From NCBI GenBank assembly GCA_017646945.1, contig JAGCLN010000100.1, positions 1 through 19,150 of the forward strand: DNA of 19,150 nucleotides, written 5' to 3'. How positions within the stretch are numbered: position 1 is the stretch's first letter; the number at the start of each line of letters is the position of its first letter. A model generated the notes under the pieces. It did not search any database, was not told the DNA's origin, and saw nothing but the letters and a program-made list of their open reading frames with translations. Positions 6,582 through 14,413 of the stretch are shown here, in pieces. The DNA comes from Clostridia bacterium. GTDB lineage: Bacteria > Bacillota > Clostridia > Christensenellales > Borkfalkiaceae. The position numbers and the translations under genes were made by a program.

Positions 6582-7798
6582 TAGATTTTTCAAGTGTAAA
6601 AAAAGCGTCCAAATCACTTTCGTTAGCAACGAAAGAGCAAAAGAATTTAGCGCTCAAAAACGTAGCGAACGCCTTAATCGAAAACGCTTTGCTTATTGAA
6701 AGGGAAAACGAAAAGGACTTAGAAATTGCAAAAGCAAACGGCTTAAAAGAGAGTATGATTGCTCGCTTAACCTTAAAAAAGGCCCAAATTGAAGCGATTG
6801 CAAGCGATATTTTAAAAGTTATTGAACTTGATGACCCCGTTGGCGAAGTGTTAGAAGATTTTGTTTCTCGCGATGGTTTAAAGATTAAAAAAGTTCGCGT
6901 TCCGCTTGGCGTTATCGGTGTTATTTACGAAGCGCGCCCCAACGTTACGGTAGACGTATCTTCACTTTGCATCAAAACGGGTAACGCCTGCGTTTTAAAA
7001 GGCGGTAAAGAAGCGGTTAACACTAATAAAATTTTGGTTCAAATTATAAAAGGCGCAATATCTTCGGTTATTTCGCAAGATGCCGTTATGCTTTTAGAAG
7101 ATAGAACGGCGGCAGACGAACTTCTAAAAGCCAAAGGCTACGTTGACCTTATTATTCCAAGAGGTAGTAAAAACCTTATTAACCACGTTGTTGAAAACGC
7201 AACCGTTCCCGTAATTGAAACGGGCGCAGGCGTTTGCCACACTTACGTTGAAAAGTCGGCTGACTTTGAAATGGCTATCAAAATTATAGACAATGCTAAA
7301 ACTTCAAAACCCGCCGTTTGCAACGCGCTTGAAACGGTTATTATAGACCGCGCTATCGCCAAAGAGTTTTGCCCTATAATAGAAAAATTTGCAAATTTAA
7401 AGGGCGTTAAAATTCACGCCGATAGTGATGCGTTAAACTATATTAGCGGAGACTTCATTGATGAAAGCGGATATTCTATTGAGTATAATTCCTTAGAAAT
7501 GTCAGTTAAAATCGTTGACGATATCGATGGTGCGTTAGAGCATATTTCCACCCACTCAACCAAGCACTCTGAGTGCATAATATCAACCGATAAGGCGAAA
7601 ATTGATAAGTTTTTATCTTCGATTGACAGCGCTTGCGTTTACGCTAACGCTTCCACTAGGTTTAGTGACGGCGGTTGTTTCGGTATGGGTGCAGAGATAG
7701 GTATTAGCACTCAAAAACTTCACGCAAGAGGACCTATGGGTCTTAAAGAAATCACGTCTTACAAATACGTTATTGAAGGAAATGGTGAAACGAGATGA
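6578..7798 (+). CDS. proA: Glutamate-5-semialdehyde dehydrogenase (gamma-glutamyl phosphate reductase)
   Basis: NADPH-dependent reduction of gamma-glutamyl phosphate to glutamate 5-semialdehyde, the second proline step. 406 residues, standard length. Aldehyde dehydrogenase fold: VPLGVIGVIYEARPNVTVD in the first third, LKGGKEA cofactor segment, and the catalytic cysteine in KPAVCNALET. The C-terminal MGAEIGISTQKLHARGPMGL segment is typical of ProA. Start and stop overlap proB and proC by 4 bp each. There is no internal promoter. Product and substrate partner of ProB are both encoded here, consistent with channelling of the labile phosphate. Confidence 0.97.
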   Translation: MIDFSSVKKASKSLSLATKEQKNLALKNVANALIENALLIERENEKDLEIAKANGLKESMIARLTLKKAQIEAIASDILKVIELDDPVGEVLEDFVSRDGLKIKKVRVPLGVIGVIYEARPNVTVDVSSLCIKTGNACVLKGGKEAVNTNKILVQIIKGAISSVISQDAVMLLEDRTAADELLKAKGYVDLIIPRGSKNLINHVVENATVPVIETGAGVCHTYVEKSADFEMAIKIIDNAKTSKPAVCNALETVIIDRAIAKEFCPIIEKFANLKGVKIHADSDALNYISGDFIDESGYSIEYNSLEMSVKIVDDIDGALEHISTHSTKHSECIISTDKAKIDKFLSSIDSACVYANASTRFSDGGCFGMGAEIGISTQKLHARGPMGLKEITSYKYVIEGNGETR

Positions 7799-8583
7799 GA
7801 ATAGGTTTTATCGGTTGCGGTAAGATGGGCGGAGCGATACTTCGCGGGATAAACGGAAAGGTTGTAGATAAAGAAGATATTTCCGTTTACGAACTTAACC
7901 CGTCTATCGTTGAAAGTTTAAAAAATGATAAGATTGACGTTGTTTCGTCATTATCAGAACTTTGCAAAAAGGTTGAAGTTATCTTGCTTGCAATTAAACC
8001 GCAAGATTTTTCTTCCCTTTTAAACTCGTTAAAGGGCAACGTTTCAAACAAGTTAATAATCACTATTGCGGCGGGCGTAAAGATAAGCGCGATTGAAAGC
8101 GCGCTTGGCTCAGTTAAGGTAGCAAGGGCTATGCCTAATACCGCTGCGGCGATAGGCGAAGCGAGTTCCGTTTTATGTTTCAACTCTCTTTGTGATAAGG
8201 GCGATAAAGATTTTGCGGAAAAAATCTTTAATGCAATCGGCAAAGTAGTTTTAATAGGCGAAGATTTAATGGATGAAGTTATTCCTATCGGCGGTAGTTT
8301 TACGGCGTTCGAGTATTATTTTTATAAGGGCTTTTTGGAAAGCAGTTTAAAGCGTGGCGTTCCTTACGAAACGGCTAAAAAATTGTTAGTTCAAAGCATA
8401 ATAGGTTCTGCAAAAATGATAGAGAACGACAATAGACCTATTGACGACCTTATTAAAGACGTGTGTTCCAAAGGCGGAACAACGCTTGCAGGGCTTCAAG
8501 CGTTTGAAGATAACAACCTTTTAAAAATCATTGACGATTGCGCCGTATCTTGCGCTAATCGCAGTAAAGAACTTGGAAAATAA
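7795..8583 (+). CDS. proC: Pyrroline-5-carboxylate reductase
   Basis: Reduces 1-pyrroline-5-carboxylate to L-proline with NAD(P)H, the last proline step. 262 residues, normal. The Rossmann motif GFIGCGKMGGAI is at residues 4-15. The middle has LLAIKPQ and VARAMPNTAAAIGE. The C-terminal dimerisation domain has the family signature SKGGTTLAGLQAFE. The ATG overlaps the proA stop (ATGA). With proB and proA this makes a complete three-gene pathway on one transcript, ended by the terminator at 8588-8617. Confidence 0.97.
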   Translation: MRIGFIGCGKMGGAILRGINGKVVDKEDISVYELNPSIVESLKNDKIDVVSSLSELCKKVEVILLAIKPQDFSSLLNSLKGNVSNKLIITIAAGVKISAIESALGSVKVARAMPNTAAAIGEASSVLCFNSLCDKGDKDFAEKIFNAIGKVVLIGEDLMDEVIPIGGSFTAFEYYFYKGFLESSLKRGVPYETAKKLLVQSIIGSAKMIENDNRPIDDLIKDVCSKGGTTLAGLQAFEDNNLLKIIDDCAVSCANRSKELGK

Positions 8584-8587
8584 AAAT

Positions 8588-8617
8588 ATGCGTACTCTTA
8601 TCGGGGTACGCATTTTT
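8588..8617 (+). terminator. Rho-independent terminator after proC
   Basis: An 8-bp perfect stem, ATGCGTAC (8588-8595) with GTACGCAT (8606-8613), with a 10-nt loop and five T at 8613-8617. It begins five bases after the proC stop. Confidence 0.82.
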
Positions 8618-8643
8618 ATTATTAAATTACCTAAAATATCTTT

Positions 8644-8766
8644 ATGAGAAAGAGAAACAAGGAATATCAAACGGTGCTTTCAAAACTAACGAACGCAGGT
8701 CCGGAAGAGGTTGGGGCAATCTTAAAAGAGTATTTTTCATTAAGGCGAAAAAATAAAAATAAATAA
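8644..8766 (+). CDS. Small hypothetical protein, 40 residues
   Basis: An ATG-TAA frame of 40 codons fills the gap between the proC terminator and the convergent radical SAM gene. The predicted product is basic at both ends with an amphipathic middle (MRKRNKEYQTVLSKL..., EEVGAILKEYFSLRRK); no transmembrane segment or signal peptide. There is no clear Shine-Dalgarno site and no strong promoter between 8618 and 8643, which weakens the case. I do not recognise a family. It could be a genuine small cytosolic protein or chance; the ORF fits the gap neatly, stopping 4 bp before the neighbouring stop codon. Confidence 0.4.
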   Translation: MRKRNKEYQTVLSKLTNAGPEEVGAILKEYFSLRRKNKNK

Positions 8767-8770
8767 AATT

Positions 8771-9646
8771 TTAATAGTCCCAACTTGGAATATAATCTTC
8801 GCTTGCGGAAGATAGTTCTTGCAAGAAGACGTTTTCAAGGTTTAACTTGCTTGCGTAATCAACTACTTTATTGTATTCGTTAGCGGTGATTTTGCGATTG
8901 AGTTCAAGAAGTTTATCTTGTTTAATAAGAGGTGTAAACTGCGCCATAATAGATAAAAACGCGCCGTTTTTTTGGTTTAACTTAAACCAGTCTAAAACCT
9001 TTAAACTGTCGTTAGCGCAAAGCGGAATAATTAAATGGCGAACGATTACGCCCGATTTTAAAAGCCCGTTTTCGACCACCGTTTTTTTGCTATCGAGCAT
9101 AAACTTTATAGCTTTTTCGGCATACTCGAAGTAGCTCACTTTCCCCGTGTATCTTTTAGAAATATTAGGCGCAACGAACTTTAAGTCAGGAAGGTAAATA
9201 TCAACGTATGGGTCGATTATTTTGAGTGTTTCAACCGTTTCGTACGAGTGTGTGTTGTAAACTACGGGAAGGTTAGGGCGGTAGATATCAAATGCTTTTG
9301 CAATCTCTGTAACGTAGTGCGTGGGCGTTACTAAATTTATATTGTGAGCGCCGTTATCTTCTAAAACTTTAAATATATCCGCTAATTCGTTAGCGGTAAT
9401 TTTTTTGCCCCTTTGCGCTCTTGATAGCGAGTAGTTTTGACAAAAGGCGCAACCGAGCGAGCAACCGCAAAAGAAAACGGTTCCCGAGCCTTTCGTTCCG
9501 GAAATTAGCGGTTCTTCAAAGTAGTGAAGTGAGTATTTTGCAATTTCAATTTCGCTTCCCACCTTGCACGCGCCTACTTTTTTAGTTCTATCCACACCGC
9601 AAAAGTTAGGGCAAAGGTTACACGCGAGTAAAGTTTTATCACACAT
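8771..9646 (-). CDS. PflX-like radical SAM protein (pyruvate formate-lyase activase homolog)
   Basis: Radical SAM enzyme of the group related to pyruvate formate-lyase activators (COG1313, PflX); the natural substrate is unknown. 291 residues. The cluster motif is CSLGCAFC (Cys62, Cys66, Cys69). A separate N-terminal cysteine set (Cys9, Cys12, Cys16, Cys27, within CNLCPNFCGV and GACKVG) is typical of this subgroup. Later segments NLVTPTHYV, VVYNTHSYE and DIYLPDLKF mark the partial barrel. On the minus strand its promoter (TTGTCA, 17 bp, TGATAAAAT) puts +1 on the A of the ATG, so the mRNA is probably leaderless. It is divergent from metK, which makes the SAM such enzymes consume; whether that pairing matters is inference. 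Confidence 0.9.
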   Translation of the reverse strand: MCDKTLLACNLCPNFCGVDRTKKVGACKVGSEIEIAKYSLHYFEEPLISGTKGSGTVFFCGCSLGCAFCQNYSLSRAQRGKKITANELADIFKVLEDNGAHNINLVTPTHYVTEIAKAFDIYRPNLPVVYNTHSYETVETLKIIDPYVDIYLPDLKFVAPNISKRYTGKVSYFEYAEKAIKFMLDSKKTVVENGLLKSGVIVRHLIIPLCANDSLKVLDWFKLNQKNGAFLSIMAQFTPLIKQDKLLELNRKITANEYNKVVDYASKLNLENVFLQELSSASEDYIPSWDY

Positions 9647-9681
9647 ATTTTAATTTTATCACTAATTATATTAGTTGACAA
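9646..9681 (-). promoter_or_regulatory. Promoter of the radical SAM gene, predicted leaderless start
   Basis: On the minus strand: TTGTCA (9681-9676), 17-bp spacer, extended -10 TGA-TAAAAT (9661-9653). Counting +1 as seven bases past the last -10 base gives 9646, the A of the ATG. No Shine-Dalgarno site is present. The -35 overlaps the metK -35 on the other strand by five bases. Confidence 0.75.
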
Positions 9682-9703
9682 TCACTTTGAAAGAATATAT
9701 AAT
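9675..9703 (+). promoter_or_regulatory. metK promoter, perfect sigma-A consensus
   Basis: TTGACA (9675-9680), 17-bp spacer, TATAAT (9698-9703); predicted +1 about 9710. The leader is about 28 nt, with AGGTG at 9726-9730 as ribosome binding site. That is too short for a SAM riboswitch. The -35 shares bases 9676-9680 with the -35 of the divergent radical SAM promoter. Confidence 0.9.
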
Positions 9704-9737
9704 ATTTTTACTTTACAAAACTTATAGGTGAACAACT

Positions 9738-10910
9738 ATGAACAAATTTTTTACAAGTGAAAGTGTGACCGAAGGTCATCCTGATAAAATATGTGACCAG
9801 ATTTCCGATGCAGTTTTAGACGCGATTTTGGAAAAAGACCCTGAAGCGAGAGTTGCTTGCGAATGCGCTTGCTGTACAGGTCTTATTCTCGTTATGGGTG
9901 AAATTTCAACTAACTGTTACGTTGATATCCAAAAGATAGCAAGGCAAACGGTTGAAGAAATCGGCTATACGAGAGCGAAATACGGCTTTGACGCATCTAC
10001 TTGCGGTGTTATCACCTCAATCAACGAACAGTCCGCCGATATCGCTATGGGCGTTAACAGTTCCGTTGAACACCGTGAAAGCGGTGATATTGCCGACCAA
10101 GTTGGTGCAGGCGACCAAGGTATGATGTTTGGTTACGCTACCGACGAAACCGAAGAATATATGCCTATCGCGTTAACTCTTGCTCACAAACTTACCAAAA
10201 AACTTGCCGAAGTTAGAAAGGCGGGCGTTTTAAACTATCTTCGTCCGGACGGAAAGAGCCAAGTAACCGTTGAGTACGACGGTAACGAAGTAAAGCGCAT
10301 TGATACCGTTGTAGTTTCCACTCAACATTCTGACGACGTTACTACCGAGCAACTTCGTAAAGACGTTTTAGAAAAGGTTATCAAAGCCGTTCTTCCCGCA
10401 AACTTACTTGACGAAAACACCAAGTACTATATCAACCCGACCGGCAGGTTTGAAATCGGCGGTCCGCACGGCGATAGCGGTTTAACCGGTAGAAAGATTA
10501 TCGTTGATACTTACGGTGGCAGTTGCCCCCACGGTGGCGGTGCGTTCTCGGGTAAAGACCCCACTAAGGTTGATAGAAGCGCGGCGTATATGGCTCGTTA
10601 TATCTGCAAGAATTTGGTTGCAGCGGGTCTTGCTAAAAAATGCACGCTTGAACTTTCTTACGCAATCGGCGTGGCAAAGCCTATTTCGGTATTTGTAAAC
10701 ACCGAAGGAACGGGTGTTCTTAGCGATGGTGAACTTGCTGATATCGTATCTAAAGAATTCGACCTTCGCCCCTATTCCATCATTAAAACCCTTGGTTTAA
10801 GAGCGCCTATTTATAAAAACACCGCTGCTTACGGCCATTTTGGTAGAAGCGAATTCCCTTGGGAAAAACTTGATAGGGTAGAAGATTTAAAGCGTTATTT
10901 GCTTCGTTAA
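9738..10910 (+). CDS. metK: S-adenosylmethionine synthetase
   Basis: Makes S-adenosylmethionine from ATP and L-methionine; homotetrameric cytoplasmic enzyme. 390 residues, standard. Diagnostic segments are TSESVTEGHPDKICDQISDA at the N-terminus (ATP site), GAGDQGMMFGYA in the middle, and GGGAFSGKDPTKVDRSAAY in the third domain, all intact. It is transcribed from a perfect-consensus promoter, consistent with a housekeeping gene of high demand. No T-run terminator follows; the 200-bp gap to ecfA1 contains hairpin repeats instead. Confidence 0.98.
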   Translation: MNKFFTSESVTEGHPDKICDQISDAVLDAILEKDPEARVACECACCTGLILVMGEISTNCYVDIQKIARQTVEEIGYTRAKYGFDASTCGVITSINEQSADIAMGVNSSVEHRESGDIADQVGAGDQGMMFGYATDETEEYMPIALTLAHKLTKKLAEVRKAGVLNYLRPDGKSQVTVEYDGNEVKRIDTVVVSTQHSDDVTTEQLRKDVLEKVIKAVLPANLLDENTKYYINPTGRFEIGGPHGDSGLTGRKIIVDTYGGSCPHGGGAFSGKDPTKVDRSAAYMARYICKNLVAAGLAKKCTLELSYAIGVAKPISVFVNTEGTGVLSDGELADIVSKEFDLRPYSIIKTLGLRAPIYKNTAAYGHFGRSEFPWEKLDRVEDLKRYLLR

Positions 10911-10920
10911 ACTGTGTTTC

Positions 10921-10990
10921 TGCAAAGCCGTTGCACTAACGATGACCAACAAGGTCTATCGTTACCGCCCCGCCTTTGCGAGCCTTGTTT
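10921..10990. repeat. Two-stem hairpin repeat, copy 2
   Basis: Inner stem: TAACGATGACC (10937-10947) pairs with GGTCTATCGTTA (10953-10964) around loop AACAA, with one bulged T at 10957. Outer stem: GCAAAG (10922-10927) pairs with CTTTGC (10974-10979). It ends GAGCCTTGTTT. The geometry equals copy 1 (ACC-AACAA-GGT cap, four pairs, one bulge on the 3' strand, six or seven pairs), although the stem bases differ. It starts 10 bases after the metK stop. Confidence 0.7.
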
Positions 10991-10995
10991 AACTC

Positions 10996-11070
10996 GCAAC
11001 TAACACTTTAAATTACACTTCAAATAACAAGGTTAGTTGCACCCCGATAACTTGCCGTCGAGCCTTGTTT
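10996..11070. repeat. Hairpin repeat, copy 3 (rearranged)
   Basis: Bases 11026-11065 are the right half of copy 1 (4226-4264) with one extra C. The left half is not conserved, but GCAACTAAC (10996-11004) pairs perfectly with GTTAGTTGC (11032-11040) across a 27-nt loop. It ends CGAGCCTTGTTT like copy 2. Its right end contains TTGCCG, the likely -35 of the ECF operon. Confidence 0.65.
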
Positions 11071-11080
11071 AGTATATAAA
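11052..11080 (+). promoter_or_regulatory. Candidate promoter of the ECF transporter operon
   Basis: TTGCCG (11052-11057), 17-bp spacer, TATAAA (11075-11080); predicted +1 about 11087, leader about 24 nt. The -35 (4 of 6 consensus) belongs to the hairpin repeat; the -10 (5 of 6) lies in unique sequence beyond it. GGTGA at 11096-11100 is the likely, rather distant, ribosome binding site. Confidence 0.5.
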
Positions 11081-11110
11081 TTTTATCGTATTTACGGTGA
11101 TTACAAAATA

Positions 11111-11944
11111 ATGAAAGCGATTGAATTTAACAACGTTTCTTTTAGTTATGAAGAAACTAATACTACCGTTATTAAAAATCTTTCCTTGTCTGTTGACAAG
11201 GGGGATTTTTTGTGTGTGCTTGGAGAGAACGGTAGCGGTAAGTCCACCCTTTCACGCCTTGTGAACGGGCTTTTACTTCCTAATGAAGGCAGCGTAAAAG
11301 TTTTTGGGCTTGATACTGCGGATAAGAAATCGCTTGGTGAAATAAGAAGAAAAGTGGGTATGGTTTTCCAAAACCCAGACAATCAAATGGTAGCGACTAT
11401 CGTTGAAGACGACGTTGCCTTTGCGCCCGAAAACCTTGGCGTTTCCCCGAAAGAAATAGGCGAGAGAATAGACTTTGCGTTAGATAGCGTAAACATGCAA
11501 AAGTATAGATTTTCCGCTGGTCAACGCCTTAGCGGTGGGCAAAAACAAAGGGTAGCAATCGCGGGCGCGCTCGCGCTCATGCCCGAAATTTTAATACTTG
11601 ACGAATCAACTTCAATGCTTGACCCGTTAGGTCGCGAAGAAGTAATGAACGTTGTTAAAAAATTAAACGAAGGCGGAATGACCGTTATTTGCATTACGCA
11701 TTATATGGACGAGGTTATTAGCGCTAACAAAGTAGCCGTTCTTTCAAACGGCGAACTCGTTATGGAAGGTACGCCTGCCGATATTTTTAAACGCCAAAAC
11801 GAATTAAGGGCTTTCGGGCTTGACATTCCAAGGGCAACGAAGATTGCGAACGCCTTAAAGGAAAACGGGCTTGATATTAAAGACGGCGTTTTAACGGCGG
11901 AAGGTTTAGCGGAGGAATTATGCAGATTGTTTCAAAAGGCTTAA
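11111..11944 (+). CDS. ecfA1: Energy-coupling factor transporter ATPase EcfA1
   Basis: One of the two ATPases that power an ECF-type importer of vitamins or trace metals. 277 residues. Walker A GENGSGKST (38-46), Q-loop QNPDNQMVA (87-95), signature LSGGQKQR (140-147), Walker B ILILDE (160-165) followed by STSMLDP, and switch His197 in ITHYMDE. The DESTSMLDP form after Walker B is usual for EcfA1. The 3' end overlaps ecfA2 by 25 bp. No substrate-binding S component is encoded nearby, so this is a shared module of the group II type that serves S proteins encoded elsewhere; the transported substrate cannot be told from here. Confidence 0.95.
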   Translation: MKAIEFNNVSFSYEETNTTVIKNLSLSVDKGDFLCVLGENGSGKSTLSRLVNGLLLPNEGSVKVFGLDTADKKSLGEIRRKVGMVFQNPDNQMVATIVEDDVAFAPENLGVSPKEIGERIDFALDSVNMQKYRFSAGQRLSGGQKQRVAIAGALALMPEILILDESTSMLDPLGREEVMNVVKKLNEGGMTVICITHYMDEVISANKVAVLSNGELVMEGTPADIFKRQNELRAFGLDIPRATKIANALKENGLDIKDGVLTAEGLAEELCRLFQKA

Positions 11945-12807
11945 CCTATACCTACAACAGAAGAACTGATTTTAAAAAGACGGCGCTTTACGGCGTTGAC
12001 TTGACTATAAACGAAGGGGAATTTTTCGGTATCGTTGGTGAAACGGGTAGCGGAAAATCCACCTTTATTCAGCATTTAAACGGCTTAATCCCCGTTGAAA
12101 ACGGCGTTCTCACCGTAGGTGATTACAATCTTTCACCAAAGGATAAAAAAGAGAAGAAAGCCCTTAAAAAACGTTTAAAAGAACTAAGGGCAAAAGTGGG
12201 TATGGTATTTCAATATCCCGAATATCAACTCTTTGCTGAAACCGTTTACGACGACGTTAGTTTTGCGCTTAAAAACTTCCGCCCCGACCTTGATAGTTCC
12301 GAGATTGAACAAAGGGTAAAAAAGGCGATAGAAACGGTTGGTCTTGACTATAACGAAGTTAAGTTAAAGTCCCCGTTCGATTTATCTGGCGGTCAAAAAA
12401 GAAGGGTAGCAATCGCCGGAATACTCGTTTCCGAGCCGGAGATTTTGGTGTTGGACGAGCCTGTTGCAGGGCTTGACCCCGTTGGTAAAAAACGCCTTAT
12501 GGCTTTACTTCACACCCTTCACGACACGGGCGTTGTCAAAACGATAATCATCGTTTCGCACGATATGGACGAGATTTGTGAAAACGTTAGTCGCGTTGCG
12601 CTTTTCTCTAACGGTAAAGCGGTAAAAGTGTGCGAGCCAAAAGAACTTTTCACTTCGAGTGAAAGCGCGGTAAAAAGGCTTGGACTTCCCGTTACCGCCC
12701 ACGCTAAAAAAAGGCTTGAAGAAATCGGCGTTTTGATTGATTGTGATTTCACTTCAAAAGATTTTATAGATAAAGTTACTCAAAAATATAAGGAGATAAA
12801 CGGTTAG
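11920..12807 (+). CDS. ecfA2: Energy-coupling factor transporter ATPase EcfA2
   Basis: Second ATPase of the ECF module, forming a heterodimer with EcfA1 on the cytoplasmic face. 295 residues. Walker A GETGSGKST (40-48), Q-loop FQYPEYQLF, signature LSGGQKRR (155-162), Walker B ILVLDEP with Glu180, and switch His214 in VSHDMDE. The YPEYQLF Q-loop and the YDDVSFALKNF segment are typical of EcfA2. The start ATG lies within ecfA1 and has GGAGGA 5 nt upstream. A lysine-rich stretch at about 74-92 is the usual variable insertion of this subunit. Confidence 0.95.
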   Translation: MQIVSKGLTYTYNRRTDFKKTALYGVDLTINEGEFFGIVGETGSGKSTFIQHLNGLIPVENGVLTVGDYNLSPKDKKEKKALKKRLKELRAKVGMVFQYPEYQLFAETVYDDVSFALKNFRPDLDSSEIEQRVKKAIETVGLDYNEVKLKSPFDLSGGQKRRVAIAGILVSEPEILVLDEPVAGLDPVGKKRLMALLHTLHDTGVVKTIIIVSHDMDEICENVSRVALFSNGKAVKVCEPKELFTSSESAVKRLGLPVTAHAKKRLEEIGVLIDCDFTSKDFIDKVTQKYKEING

Positions 12808-12810
12808 TAA

Positions 12811-13620
12811 ATGCTTTCCGACTTGACTTTTGGGCAGTATTACGAAGCGCAGTCTTTCGTGCATAAACTTGACCCAAGATTGAAAATTTTATTGCTTATG
12901 GCGTTCGTTGTGTTAGTGTTCGTAGCAAATTCTTTCTACGCACTTCTTTCGCTTGCCGTTTTACTCGTTATGGCGATAATCTTTTCAAAAGTTCCGCCCC
13001 TTCAAATGGTAAGGAGTTTGAAAGCGGTGCTGTTTATCATACTTTTCACGGTTGTTTTAAATATTTTCTTTTACAAAACCGAAACGCAAACGGTGCTTTT
13101 TTGGATAATTACTAAGGAAGCGCTTATTTTCTCGGCGTTTATGGCTATAAGGCTCGTAACGCTCATTATGGCGAGCGTGCTTTTAACTTACACCACGACC
13201 CCCGTTGCCTTAACCGACGGTATCGAGAGTTTACTTTCGCCGCTCAGAATTATCAAGTTCCCCGTTCACGAAATTGCGCTCGTTATGAGTATAGCGCTTC
13301 GCTTTATTCCTATTTTAATGAACGAAGCCGATAGAATTATTATGGCGCAAACGGCAAGGGGCGCGGATTTCCAAAGCGGAAATTTATTCAAGAAAGCAAA
13401 GGCGATGATTCCCGTGTTGATACCGCTACTTATAAGCGCATTTAGAAGGGCGGAAGAACTCGGCGATGCTATGGATAGTAGGTGTTACAGTTGCGCGAGC
13501 AAGCGCACTAAGTTTAAAAAACTTAAATTCACTTATAGGGATATCGTTGCGACCGCCGTATCGCTCGTTGCGTTTGCGCTCGTTATCTTAATTAAGATTT
13601 ACGGGGTGGCGGTAATATGA
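12811..13620 (+). CDS. ecfT: Energy-coupling factor transporter transmembrane protein EcfT
   Basis: Integral membrane scaffold that couples ATP hydrolysis by EcfA1/A2 to the S component. 269 residues with hydrophobic segments near 25-58, 72-88, 103-127 and 245-266. The two coupling-helix motifs are ARG at 182-184 (AQTARGADF) and SRC at 223-225 (AMDSRCY). Cys in place of the last Gly occurs in family members I remember, so I do not treat it as a defect. The start follows the ecfA2 stop by three bases, and the ribosome binding site is poor, suggesting reinitiation. The stop overlaps the truA start (ATGA). Confidence 0.94.
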   Translation: MLSDLTFGQYYEAQSFVHKLDPRLKILLLMAFVVLVFVANSFYALLSLAVLLVMAIIFSKVPPLQMVRSLKAVLFIILFTVVLNIFFYKTETQTVLFWIITKEALIFSAFMAIRLVTLIMASVLLTYTTTPVALTDGIESLLSPLRIIKFPVHEIALVMSIALRFIPILMNEADRIIMAQTARGADFQSGNLFKKAKAMIPVLIPLLISAFRRAEELGDAMDSRCYSCASKRTKFKKLKFTYRDIVATAVSLVAFALVILIKIYGVAVI

Positions 13621-14351
13621 GAATTTTACTTACCGTTTCTTATGACGGAACTGATTTTTGCGGTTATCAAATTCAACCCAACGGAAGAACGGTTGAAGAA
13701 GTTATAAACCTAGCGATAGAAAAATTAACGGGCGAAAAGGTTAAGTCGGTAGCGAGTGGCAGAACGGATAGCGGGGTTCACGCATTGAGTCAAAAAGTTC
13801 ATTTTGACACGAGTTCGACTATTCCCCCCGAAAAATTTTCAAACGCGTTAAACCCCTTGCTTCCTTGTGACGTAAAGGTTATTAAAAGCCAGAGGGTAGC
13901 CGATACTTTTAACGCGAGATATTCGGCAAAGAACAAAACTTATCGCTATTCTTTTTTCGTAGGGCAAATGGAAGAACCGCTTGAAACGAGATACAAAACG
14001 CTTTTACCGTCAATGCCCGATATCGCGCTTATGAAAGACGGCGCAAAACTCATTGAAGGCGAGCATGACTTTAAGTGCTTTTTAGCAAGTGGAAGTTCGG
14101 TAAAAGATACCGTTAGAACGGTTTATTCGATTAAGATAGTTAGAAAGGGTAGATACCTTGATATTTTCGTTAAGGGCAACGGCTTTTTATATAATATGGT
14201 GCGTATGATAGCAGGCGCGCTCGTTGCGGTAGGCGAGAAAAGGTTGAGTTTAGCCGAACTTGAACAGGTAATACTTACCGGCGATAGGCAAAACAAGATA
14301 AAAACAATGCCCGCAAAGGGTTTGACGCTGTTTAGCGTAATATATAAATAA
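13617..14351 (+). CDS. truA: tRNA pseudouridine(38-40) synthase
   Basis: Isomerises uridines 38-40 in the anticodon arm of tRNAs to pseudouridine. 244 residues, standard for TruA. The catalytic aspartate is Asp51 in GRTDSGVHA (48-56). YDGTDFCGYQIQP at the N-terminus and FLYNMVRMIAGALVAVG near residue 195 are family hallmarks. The ATG overlaps the ecfT stop by 4 bp. The ecfA1-ecfA2-ecfT-truA-rplM-rpsI order is the conserved Firmicutes arrangement, which supports all assignments. No terminator is seen before the rplM promoter. Confidence 0.97.
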   Translation: MRILLTVSYDGTDFCGYQIQPNGRTVEEVINLAIEKLTGEKVKSVASGRTDSGVHALSQKVHFDTSSTIPPEKFSNALNPLLPCDVKVIKSQRVADTFNARYSAKNKTYRYSFFVGQMEEPLETRYKTLLPSMPDIALMKDGAKLIEGEHDFKCFLASGSSVKDTVRTVYSIKIVRKGRYLDIFVKGNGFLYNMVRMIAGALVAVGEKRLSLAELEQVILTGDRQNKIKTMPAKGLTLFSVIYK

Positions 14352-14378
14352 TATTTATAAAAAACGGCGTTAATTTGC

Positions 14379-14407
14379 TTGACAACGAGTTGTTTTTTAT
14401 ATAAAAT
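14379..14407 (+). promoter_or_regulatory. rplM-rpsI promoter
   Basis: TTGACA (14379-14384), 17-bp spacer, TAAAAT (14402-14407); predicted +1 about 14414. This gives the two ribosomal protein genes their own start within the conserved operon, with an 80-nt leader. Confidence 0.8.
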
Positions 14408-14413
14408 AGTCTA

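Noticed and set aside
9704..9737. SAM riboswitch before metK
   Set aside because: The leader from the perfect-consensus promoter is only about 28 nt, far too short for any SAM riboswitch.
11081..11110. Vitamin riboswitch before the ECF operon
   Set aside because: The predicted leader is about 24 nt, and the only structure upstream is the hairpin repeat, which also occurs at nrdD-nrdG.
13477..13485. EcfT second coupling motif (Ser-Arg-Cys) as a loss-of-function change
   Set aside because: Cys at the third position is seen in family members I recall, and the first ARG motif and both ATPases are intact.
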